NCBI RefSeq assembly: GCF_017565745.1
Contig: NZ_JAGDYM010000002.1
Coordinates: 1-64,000, forward strand
Source of the DNA: Leucobacter weissii
Lineage (GTDB): Bacteria; Actinomycetota; Actinomycetes; Actinomycetales; Microbacteriaceae
Reading direction: 5' to 3'
DNA: 64,000 nucleotides
Positions 54,638 through 61,974 of this stretch are shown piece after piece. Positions within the stretch are counted from its first letter, which is position 1. The number at the start of each line of letters is the position of its first letter. The notes beneath the pieces are model-generated. The model did not search any database and was not told the origin of the DNA. It was given only the letters and a program-made list of their open reading frames with translations. The position numbers were made by a program, and so were the translations under genes.

Positions 54638-55638
54638 CGCGCGGCTCCCGTTCGCTCGCCTCGCGGCTGCAGGCGCGCCACCACGAGATCGGTCGCCGAG
54701 ATCACGAGGACGAACGCGACCGCCACCAGCACGGTGATCACCTGGATGTAGGGCAGGTCGTTCGTCATGATCGAGGTCTGCAGCAGGCGCCCGATACCGG
54801 GGCGCGAGAACACCACCTCCGTCTCGATCGCGCCGCTGATCAGCGTCGCCGCCGCGATGCCGAGCTGGGTCACGAAGGGGGCCGCGGCTCCCCGGAGCAC
54901 GAAGCCGAAGAAGACCTGCCGGTTCGAGAGGCCGCGGAGTCGCGCGCCCGAGGCGTAGTCCCTCTGCCACTCGGCGCTCAGGCTGCGGATCAGCACGCGG
55001 GACATCGCCCCCGTGCCGAACATCGCGATCGCGATGGCGGGGAGCACGAGGGAGTGTGCGCCGTCGTCGCCCAGGGCCGGGAACCAGCCGAGCTGGAACG
55101 AGAAGATCTGGATGAGGATGATGCCCACCCAGAAGGTCGGCATCGAGACCCCCAGAATGCTGATCGCGCTCGCCAGGCGGCGCCCGAACCGGTGGCGCGT
55201 GGTGGTCACGTAGTAGCCGAGGAGCAGGCAGGCCGCGGAGATGAGCAGGAGGGCCGCGGCGGCGAGCGTCGCGGTGCTGCCGAGCGCGGCGAAGACCGTC
55301 TCGGCGACGTCGGCCCCGGTCGACCAGGAGCGTCCCCACTGGAGGGTGATCAGCCGCAGCAGCTGAGTGAGGTACTGGACGACGAGGGGTTCGTCGAGGC
55401 CGTACTGGTGGCGCAGCTCGGCGACCTGCTCGTCGGTGAGCAGGTTGCTCGCGGTCAGTCGCGCCGTGGCGGCGTCGCCGGGCAGCAGGCGCATGAGGAA
55501 GAAGGTGAGCGTGAAGGCCGCCCATGCGACGAACAGCAGTCGCCCGGCGAGTCGCAGCGCGCCAGCGCCGCGGAATCCGGGTGCGCCCCAGCCGCGGCGG
55601 AGCGTCGGTGAACCGACGCCGGTGCGAAGCGGGCGCAT
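54634..55638 (-). CDS. ABC transporter permease (DppB-like), first gene of third operon
   Basis: A 334-aa permease with a 35-residue Arg/Gly-rich N-terminal extension, then LFVAWAAFTLTFFLMRLLPGD, LTDEQVAELRHQYGLDEPLVVQYL, and the EAA loop YASGARLRGLSNRQVFFGFVLRGA. It leads the operon order permease-permease-fused ATPase-binding protein-LLM. The operon promoter should lie in 55639-55700. Confidence 0.9.
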   Translation of the reverse strand: MRPLRTGVGSPTLRRGWGAPGFRGAGALRLAGRLLFVAWAAFTLTFFLMRLLPGDAATARLTASNLLTDEQVAELRHQYGLDEPLVVQYLTQLLRLITLQWGRSWSTGADVAETVFAALGSTATLAAAALLLISAACLLLGYYVTTTRHRFGRRLASAISILGVSMPTFWVGIILIQIFSFQLGWFPALGDDGAHSLVLPAIAIAMFGTGAMSRVLIRSLSAEWQRDYASGARLRGLSNRQVFFGFVLRGAAAPFVTQLGIAAATLISGAIETEVVFSRPGIGRLLQTSIMTNDLPYIQVITVLVAVAFVLVISATDLVVARLQPRGERTGAAR

Positions 55639-55755
55639 GGAACCTCGGTCTTTCTGCTCGGTAGAGCACTATGCAACATAACGGCTGGGGCCCTCGGAGC
55701 GGGCGTCGAGGGTCACAGAAGGTAACAGTCGGAGGCGGGCCGGCGACCCTTCCCG

Positions 55756-55786
55756 CGCCGGGCGGCTCCTCCGCTGCCGCCCGGCG
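55756..55786. promoter_or_regulatory. Hairpin in divergent region of third operon
   Basis: CGCCGGGCGG (55756-55765) and CCGCCCGGCG (55777-55786) form a perfect 10-bp stem in the 258-bp gap between the divergent permease and LLM genes. A TACAAT -10-like hexamer (55839-55844) lies 53 nt before the LLM start and points toward it. Nothing else is recognised in the gap. Confidence 0.4.
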
Positions 55787-55896
55787 GGCCGATCCCGTAA
55801 TAGGGGGTCACGGTTCTCCGGCCTCCCCGCCCCGGGTCTACAATTTTCCGGGCACGCCCTCACTCGTCACCGCCACTCTCACAGGAGTCCCCAGTC

Positions 55897-56931
55897 ATGG
55901 TCAGTTCCCCGGCCTCCCCGCGCCCGCTGCGGCACCTCGGCTTCATCCATCTGGTGCCGTTCGACCGGGAGGCCCCCGCGCAGGGCCTGGCCGACGGCAT
56001 CGAGCTGTTCCGCTTCGCCGAGGAGCTCGGCCTCGACAGCGGGTGGGTGCGCACCCGCCATCTGCAGTACGGCCTGCCCTCGCCGGCCGCGCTGCTCTCC
56101 GCGGCGGCGCAGCACACCGAGCGGATCGGCCTGGGCACGGCGGTGATCCCGGTCGGCCACGAGAACCCGTTCCGGCTCGCGGAGGATCTCGCCACCGCCG
56201 ATGTGCTCTCCGGCGGGCGCCTGCTGCCCGGCCTGAGCGTGCACCCGCCGGCCTACGAGCCGGAGGTGAACGATATCGTCCACGACACCGGGTGGCGCGA
56301 GGAGGACTACGGCTACGGGCGGATCGAGCGGCTGCGCGGGCTGCTGGCCGGCGACCCGGTGCGCGAGGTGCCGCCCTACAACGGGATCGGCGGCGACTTC
56401 GACTCCGAGCGGGTCGAGCCGTACAGCGCGGGCCTCTCGGAGCGTCTCTGGTACGGCGGCGGATCGCTCCGCTCGGCCGAGTGGGCGGGATCCGCGGGCC
56501 TCAACTGGCTCGTGAGCAACATCAGCACGACCGAGAACGGGATCCGCGACTTCTCGTCGGCGCAGCGGGCGCAGATCGACGCCTTCCGCGCCGCCCACCC
56601 CGAGGGCGAGGGCGCCCGCGCCTCGGTCGCGCGCGTGATCGTGCCGACCGACGGCGCGACGCCCGAGCAGGTGCGCAAGTATCGGGAGTACGCCGAGGCG
56701 CGCACCCCGCGGACGAGGCAGGTGCACGGCAGGAACACGATCATCGCCCTGGACGTGCTCGGCTCGCTCGATGAGATCGTGGAGTTCATCCGCGGCGATG
56801 TTTCCTTCCAGGCCGCAGACGACTACCTCTTCGAGCTGCCCTTCGAGTTCGAGCTCGCCGACTGGAAGCACATGCTCGAGCAGTTGGCGACGCGGATCGG
56901 CCCCGCGCTTGGATGGCGGCCAGCCGCATGA
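55897..56931 (+). CDS. LLM class flavin-dependent oxidoreductase
   Basis: A 344-aa luciferase-like monooxygenase. It begins RHLGFIHLVPFDREAPAQGL, with LGLDSGWVRTRHLQYGLPSPAALLSAAAQHTERIGLGTAVIPVGHENPFRLAEDLATADVLSGGRLLPGLS. It is divergent from the third ABC operon, whose other end also carries an LLM gene of the same length. AGGAG lies 9 nt before the ATG. A hairpin starts directly at its stop codon. Confidence 0.88.
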   Translation: MVSSPASPRPLRHLGFIHLVPFDREAPAQGLADGIELFRFAEELGLDSGWVRTRHLQYGLPSPAALLSAAAQHTERIGLGTAVIPVGHENPFRLAEDLATADVLSGGRLLPGLSVHPPAYEPEVNDIVHDTGWREEDYGYGRIERLRGLLAGDPVREVPPYNGIGGDFDSERVEPYSAGLSERLWYGGGSLRSAEWAGSAGLNWLVSNISTTENGIRDFSSAQRAQIDAFRAAHPEGEGARASVARVIVPTDGATPEQVRKYREYAEARTPRTRQVHGRNTIIALDVLGSLDEIVEFIRGDVSFQAADDYLFELPFEFELADWKHMLEQLATRIGPALGWRPAA

Positions 56932-57051
56932 GCAAAGCAGCGCTTTGCGCACGTCGAGTTCAGACGAGAACGCATCGCGTTCTCGTGGGAGGCGTGCCGG
57001 GGCTTTTGCCCCGGTTGCCGCCGAGCGCGGTGACGCGCTCGGCCGACGTGC
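56932..57051 (+). other. Multi-hairpin structured element
   Basis: Four perfect hairpins follow the LLM stop codon: GCAAAGC-AGC-GCTTTGC (56932-56948); a 10-bp stem with loop ATC (56964-56986); CCGGGGC-TTTT-GCCCCGG (56997-57014); and a 10-bp stem with loop GTGA (57020-57043). An outer pair GCACGTCG (56949-56956) and CGACGTGC (57044-57051) encloses the last three, giving a cloverleaf-like fold. It lies just before the GGAGGA site of the next gene. It could be an RNA element or a repeat cluster; no known family is recognised. Confidence 0.6.
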
Positions 57052-57070
57052 GGGGCACGGAGGAAGCCGC

Positions 57071-57610
57071 ATGAGCCTGGTCATCCGGAAGGCGCGCTCA
57101 GACGAGTACGCGGAGATCGACCGGCTGATCGCCGACGCCTACGCGCACGACTACGGGCCAGGGGATTCTGACGGCGATCCCGTGCGCAGCGCCGAGGTGC
57201 GCGCCCGGGACTACGATCTCTGGGTGGCGGTCGAGGGCGATGCCCTGCTCGGCAGCGTGACGACGCGGCGGCCCGGCGGGCCGGCGCTGCACGAGGACTT
57301 CGGGGACGACGAGCTCGATCTGAGGCTGCTCGGGGTCTCGCCCGATGCCCGGCGCCGGGGCATCGCGGCGTCCCTGATGCGCTTCGTCGTCGACCGGGCG
57401 AGGGCTCAGGGGTTCCGCGCGGTGATCCTGAAGACGCATCCGGATATGGGCGGTGCGCACCGGCTCTACGACCGCCTCGGCTTCGTGCGCGCTCCCGAGC
57501 GGGACGGGCTGTGGATCGGCGGCCGGCGGGTCCTCGACCTCTTGACCTATGCGTATCCGCTCGCGGACGGGGACCGAACGCACGGGAACTCCCAGACGGG
57601 TCGATCGTAG
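57071..57610 (+). CDS. GNAT N-acetyltransferase
   Basis: A 179-aa GNAT-fold protein: MSLVIRKARSDEYAEIDRLI at the start, DLWVAVEGDALLGSVTTRR, and the acetyl-CoA motif LDLRLLGVSPDARRRGIAASLMRFVVDRARAQG followed by GGAHRLYDRLGFVRAPERD. GGAGGA lies 6 nt before the ATG; in-frame sequence upstream belongs to the structured element and the LLM gene. The substrate is unknown. Confidence 0.88.
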   Translation: MSLVIRKARSDEYAEIDRLIADAYAHDYGPGDSDGDPVRSAEVRARDYDLWVAVEGDALLGSVTTRRPGGPALHEDFGDDELDLRLLGVSPDARRRGIAASLMRFVVDRARAQGFRAVILKTHPDMGGAHRLYDRLGFVRAPERDGLWIGGRRVLDLLTYAYPLADGDRTHGNSQTGRS

Positions 57611-57619
57611 AATGGTGGT

Positions 57620-58264
57620 GTGAGCGACAGACTGCTGCATTTGGTGCGCCACGGCGAGGTGCACAACCCCGATGGCGTCCTCTACGGTCGGCTGCCGGGG
57701 TTCGGCCTGAGCGAGCGCGGACGGCGGATGGCGGAGGCGGCCGCTCTCGAGCTGCGGGCGTCCGACCGGACGGTCGCGCAGCTCGTCGCCTCGCCGCTGC
57801 AGCGCGCTCAGGAGTCGGCCGCTCCGATCGCCCAGCTGCTCGGCCTCGAGACGCGCATCGACGAGCGGCTCATCGAGCCGACCAACGCCTTCGAGGGGCT
57901 GGTGCGCGATGGTGGGCGCAGCGCCTTCCGTAATCCTCGTTACTGGCACCGGTTCTGGAATCCCTTCCTGCCGAGCTGGGGGGAGCCGTACCGCCGTATC
58001 GCGAATCGGGTGCGCGCGGCGATGGACGACGCCTGGGAGGCGTCGCGGGAGGGCGACATCGTCATGGTCAGTCATCAGGCGGTCATCTGGGCTGCTCATC
58101 GGGATATCGGCGGCGAGCCGCTGTTCCACAACCCGGCGAAGCGCCGCTGCGAGCTTTCGAGCATCACCACCTTCGAGCGCCGGGGCGGCCGTTGGTACGA
58201 GGTCGACTACCGCACGCCGGGCGCGGGGCTCGCCGAGGGCTCGATCGACGTGGGGGCGGTGTGA
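57620..58264 (+). CDS. Histidine phosphatase family protein
   Basis: A 214-aa phosphoglycerate-mutase-like phosphatase: the catalytic RHGE in LLHLVRHGEVHNPDGVLYGR, the second conserved R in VASPLQRAQESA, E in LIEPTNAFEG and the final SH in VMVSHQAVIW. The GTG start is 6 nt after TAGAAT (leaderless). It opens the gene row leading to cytochrome c maturation genes, a common actinobacterial order; its role there is unknown. Confidence 0.9.
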   Translation: MSDRLLHLVRHGEVHNPDGVLYGRLPGFGLSERGRRMAEAAALELRASDRTVAQLVASPLQRAQESAAPIAQLLGLETRIDERLIEPTNAFEGLVRDGGRSAFRNPRYWHRFWNPFLPSWGEPYRRIANRVRAAMDDAWEASREGDIVMVSHQAVIWAAHRDIGGEPLFHNPAKRRCELSSITTFERRGGRWYEVDYRTPGAGLAEGSIDVGAV

Positions 58265-58947
58265 ACGGGGCGGCCCGGGTCGTGCCCGGGAGGAGTCGTG
58301 CGCTGAGGGCGCATCGCGCGCTGGTCGCGCCGGCGCTGGCCGCTGCGCTGGTGCTGGTGGGGTGCTCGGGATCCGAGGGCGGTCTGGCGGAGCAGTGGGA
58401 GGAGACGAGCGATCAGGGGTTCGTCTCGGGCGATCGCTCCTCGATCAGCATTCCGCGCGCCGAGCGCACCGATCCGGTGCGTTTCGAGGGGATCACTGAG
58501 TACGGCGAGACGATCGGCTCGGGCGACACTGCCGGTTCGGTCACCGTGGTCAACTTCTGGTATGCCGGGTGCGCGCCCTGCCGGGCCGAGGCGCCGGATC
58601 TGGTCGCGGCGCACGCCGAGTTCGGATCGGATGGCGTGCAGTTCCTCGGCGTGAACACGCGCGACCAGGAGGCGCAGGCCGTGCAGTTCGCCGAGCAGTT
58701 CGGCGTCGAGTACCCCTCGATCATGGACAATCAGGGCGGACGCGCGGTGCAGCGTGCCTTCGCCGGACAGGTGCCGCTCAACGCGGTGCCGACCACGCTC
58801 GTGCTCGATGTCGAGGGGCGCGTGGCGCACCGGGTGCTGGGTCAGCTCGCAGGCGAGTCTCAGTTGCGCACGCTCATCAAGGAGACCCTGGCCGAGACGG
58901 AGGGTGCCGAGCCCGAGGGCGCCGCTTCCGAGAGCACCGAGCAGTAG
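58261..58947 (+). CDS. TlpA/ResA-like thiol-disulphide lipoprotein
   Basis: A 228-aa extracytoplasmic thioredoxin-like protein. A signal peptide ends in the lipobox LVLVGC. The redox motif is CAPC in VVNFWYAGCAPCRAEAPDL, and the cis-Pro lies in NAVPTTLVLD. ResA-type proteins reduce apocytochrome c before haem attachment. The GTG overlaps the previous stop by 4 nt. Confidence 0.93.
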   Translation: MNGAARVVPGRSRALRAHRALVAPALAAALVLVGCSGSEGGLAEQWEETSDQGFVSGDRSSISIPRAERTDPVRFEGITEYGETIGSGDTAGSVTVVNFWYAGCAPCRAEAPDLVAAHAEFGSDGVQFLGVNTRDQEAQAVQFAEQFGVEYPSIMDNQGGRAVQRAFAGQVPLNAVPTTLVLDVEGRVAHRVLGQLAGESQLRTLIKETLAETEGAEPEGAASESTEQ

Positions 58948-58949
58948 CG

Positions 58950-59693
58950 GTGGATGTGGGCGAGGTGGTCGCCGACGGGCAGTTGCTCGTCGCGGCGCTG
59001 ATCGCGCTCGCTGCGGGGCTCGTCTCCTTCCTCTCGCCCTGCGTGCTCCCGCTCGTCCCCGGCTACCTCGCCTATGTCGGCGCGAGCGCGGGATCCGGTC
59101 CCGGCGAGACGCCCGCGCGGACCCGGCTGGTGGTCGGGGCGCTGCTCTTCGTGCTGGGGTTCACTGCGGTGCTGGTCGCCTTTCTCGCGGCCGCGGGCAC
59201 CGTCGGCGTCTGGCTGCTCGAGTGGGAGGGCGTCCTCACCCGGGTCATCGGAGTGTTCGTGATCGCGATGGGCCTCGTGTTCATGGGGTTCTTCGGCATG
59301 ATGCAGAGCACCAGGAAGCTGCGGATCAGGCCGCGGCTCGGGCTGGTCGGCGCTCCGGTGCTGGGGGTCGTGTTCGCGATCGGATGGACGCCGTGCCTCG
59401 GCCCGACCCTGACGGTGATCATGGGGCTGGGCCTGCAGCAGGGTTCGGTGGCGCGCGCCGTGATCCTCGCCGTGGTGTACTGCCTCGGGCTCGGGATCCC
59501 GTTCGTGCTGGCGGCCTTCGGCTTCGCCTGGATGACCCAGACCATGACATTCTTCAAGCGGCATATACGTGCGGTGAACGTGATCGGCGGTGCGCTGATG
59601 ATCCTGATCGGCGTGCTGATGGTGACGGGTCTCTGGAGCAGGATGATGTTCGAATTGCAGGCGGTGATCGGCGGTTATGTCACGATCCTCTGA
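58950..59693 (+). CDS. ccdA: CcdA-like cytochrome c biogenesis protein
   Basis: A 247-aa membrane protein with six helices that passes electrons from cytoplasmic thioredoxin to ResA. The two key cysteines are in SFLSPCVLPLVPGYLAYVG and IGWTPCLGPTLTVIMG. The GTG at 58950 is the best start directly after the TlpA-like gene; 58956 is a possible alternative. It overlaps resB by 17 nt. Confidence 0.92.
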   Translation: MDVGEVVADGQLLVAALIALAAGLVSFLSPCVLPLVPGYLAYVGASAGSGPGETPARTRLVVGALLFVLGFTAVLVAFLAAAGTVGVWLLEWEGVLTRVIGVFVIAMGLVFMGFFGMMQSTRKLRIRPRLGLVGAPVLGVVFAIGWTPCLGPTLTVIMGLGLQQGSVARAVILAVVYCLGLGIPFVLAAFGFAWMTQTMTFFKRHIRAVNVIGGALMILIGVLMVTGLWSRMMFELQAVIGGYVTIL

Positions 59694-61356
59694 GGTCCGC
59701 GATCGGCCCCACGACTACGACGACGGCAGCGGCTCCGGCCGCGAGGCGGCACCCGCCGGACCGGAGCTCGGCATCCGGGGCTGGCTGCGCTGGTTCTGGC
59801 GCCAGCTGACCAGCATGCGGGTGGCGCTCATCCTGCTGCTGCTGCTCGCCGTCGCGACGATCCCGGGTTCGCTGGTGCCGCAGCGCGGCGCCGACCCGAA
59901 CGGTGTCCTGCAGTACGAGGACAACCATCCCGAACTCTATGCGATCCTCGATTCGTTCCCGATCCAGGCGTTCGACGTCTATTCGTCCGTCTGGTTCTCG
60001 GCGATCTATCTGCTGCTGTTTATCTCGCTCGTCGGTTGCGTGCTGCCTCGTATCGCGCACCACTGGCGGGCGCTGCGCGGCCGTCCGCCGCGGACGCCGG
60101 CCCGGCTGAAGCGGATGGCGGGGTACGCGGAGCAGCGGATATCCAATCCCGCGGCGTCGCCGGAGGAGCGCGAGGAGTTCGCCGAGCAGGCGATCCGCGA
60201 GGCGCAGAGGCTGCTGCGGGGGCAGCGATACCGCACCGAGATCCAGCGCGTCCGGGTCCGGGGCGGGGGCAGCGCGGTCTCCGTCTCTGCCGAGCGCGGC
60301 TACCTGCGCGAGACCGGCAACCTCCTGTTCCACCTGGCGCTCGTCGGCGTTCTGGTGAGCGTGGCCGTCGGAGGGCTCTTCAGCTTCAACGGCCAGAAGG
60401 TGCTGGTCGAGGGCGAGACCATGGTCAATCAGCTGATCGACTACGACTCCCGGACTTCGGGAACCAGGTTCGACGAGGATCGTCTGGAACCCTTCGGTCT
60501 GCGCCTCGACAGCCTCGAGATCGACTACATCTCGTCGGATGACGGGAACGTCGACGCGAGGGGGCAGGTCCGCGACTATCGCGCCAACGTCACGCTGATC
60601 GACGCGGAGGGCGAGCATCCCGGTCTGATCCGGGTGAACCACCCGTTGCGCGTGCACGATTCGCCCATCTACCTGATCGCCAACGGCTACGCGCCCACCA
60701 TCACGATCCGGAACGCGGACGGCGAGATCGTGTTCAGCGAGTCGGTGCCGTTCATCCCGCAGGACCAGAACCTCACCTCGCTGGGAGTGCTCAAGGTGCC
60801 CTACGGGCTCGAGCACGGGGGAGCGGAGACGCAGCTGGGTCTGAGGGGGTTCTTCTATCCGGCCAAGGCCGAACTCGACACCCGCGCCTACACGTCGAGC
60901 CATCCTGACCTCGAGAACCCGGTGCTCACTCTGGACGTCTTCGTCGGGGACCTGGGGATCGACGGCGGCATGCCTCAATCGGTATATGCGCTGGACACGG
61001 CGAACATGGAGCAGCTCACCGGCCGCGCCGTCGACGTCGAGTCCCTCGAACTCGGGATCGGCGATACCGTGGAGCTGCCCGACGGCATGGGCGATCTCAC
61101 CTTCGAGGCCGCACCGCGCTACGCGTCCTTCGACGTGATGCGCAATCCGGCTCAGGAGTGGGTGCTGGTCTTCGCGCTGCTGTCGATCGGCGGTCTGCTG
61201 CTGTCGCTGTTCGTGCCGCGCCGTCGCATGTGGGTCAAGGCGGAGACCGACGACGGCGGCGTGGTGCTGCAGTACGCGGCGCTGGCCCGCGGCGATGACC
61301 CGGCGCTGGAGCGGGCCGTGGCGCAGCTCCGCGAGCAGCATAGGGAGCGGCTGTAG
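59677..61356 (+). CDS. resB: Cytochrome c biogenesis protein ResB
   Basis: A 559-aa System II cytochrome c synthase subunit. Three helices lie in the N-terminal third (SMRVALILLLLLAVATIPGSLVPQ, VWFSAIYLLLFISLVGCVLPR, GNLLFHLALVGVLVSVAVGG), followed by a large extracytoplasmic domain (about 245-490) and a final helix (EWVLVFALLSIGGLLLSLFVPRR). GSLVPQRGADP is a family hallmark. ResB acts with CcsA/CcsB to bring haem to apocytochrome; that gene, normally next, is absent here. Confidence 0.93.
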   Translation: MSRSSEVRDRPHDYDDGSGSGREAAPAGPELGIRGWLRWFWRQLTSMRVALILLLLLAVATIPGSLVPQRGADPNGVLQYEDNHPELYAILDSFPIQAFDVYSSVWFSAIYLLLFISLVGCVLPRIAHHWRALRGRPPRTPARLKRMAGYAEQRISNPAASPEEREEFAEQAIREAQRLLRGQRYRTEIQRVRVRGGGSAVSVSAERGYLRETGNLLFHLALVGVLVSVAVGGLFSFNGQKVLVEGETMVNQLIDYDSRTSGTRFDEDRLEPFGLRLDSLEIDYISSDDGNVDARGQVRDYRANVTLIDAEGEHPGLIRVNHPLRVHDSPIYLIANGYAPTITIRNADGEIVFSESVPFIPQDQNLTSLGVLKVPYGLEHGGAETQLGLRGFFYPAKAELDTRAYTSSHPDLENPVLTLDVFVGDLGIDGGMPQSVYALDTANMEQLTGRAVDVESLELGIGDTVELPDGMGDLTFEAAPRYASFDVMRNPAQEWVLVFALLSIGGLLLSLFVPRRRMWVKAETDDGGVVLQYAALARGDDPALERAVAQLREQHRERL

Positions 61357-61974
61357 GTGTCGAGGGGAGCATGCTCTCAGCTTTGATGAAGCGCTAGAGA
61401 TCTCCATGTCTATCCGGGCGGTGCGATCACTATTGTGGTGGTGTATCGACCGGCGTGGCACCCGCGGTGTTCAAGAAGCCCATGCCTCGGCGTTGTCAGG
61501 GTGCCGGCCCGGCCGATAACCTCAAGGAAATGCTGGCCACCCGTGATGTCTGGCCGGCCTACTCAGATTTGGCCAGCAGGACGTTAGCCCAAAGGCTTGA
61601 CCCGAGAAGTACTTGACTTGGGAGTGGCAGAAGAACAGGACCGTGATGAGTTGCGCGGCCTTGAATCGGAGCTGCGGTAGGCCAAGCGTGACGGGGATCT
61701 CGACATGATCGGAGACGCGCGAGTTGACCCGCGTGCCCAGGTTGAACGACTCGAAGTCACTTGGCGCTCGTATCTTGAGTAACGGCCCCTGCTGAGAACG
61801 GTGACACGAACCTCGGTGGGTGAATAATGCCTGCGCTCATAGACATTCCTTCTCTGAGTGAGTGCTGGGTCCGGTAGGGAGTGTTCCGTTTGTTTCGGCC
61901 AGTTGTAGGCGGGCGGAACGTGGCGGGTAGACCGCTTCGTCTTCGATGGTGTGACGGTTCAGCCTCATGCAGAG
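61357..61974. other. Gene-poor junction between resB and the CRISPR array
   Basis: About 620 bp with lower G+C than the surrounding genes and no intact gene. Where ccsB (ccsA) would be expected only short interrupted frames are seen. The stretch next to the array (about 61800-61974) is the trailer side, judged from repeat orientation. Confidence 0.7.
61613..61782 (+). pseudogene. Possible serine-recombinase C-terminal remnant
   Basis: A frame reading LGVAEEQDRDELRGLESELR ends at a stop; shifted by 2 nt it continues AKRDGDLDMIGDARVDPRAQ and VERLEVTWRSYLE. The coiled-coil-like helix followed by a segment of this form recalls the C-terminal part of large serine recombinases. The similarity is weak and the frame is broken. 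It may be unrelated. Confidence 0.25.

Noticed and set aside
55639-55896. Riboswitch ahead of the third importer operon
   Set aside because: Only one GC-rich hairpin is present and no conserved core of a known class can be found.
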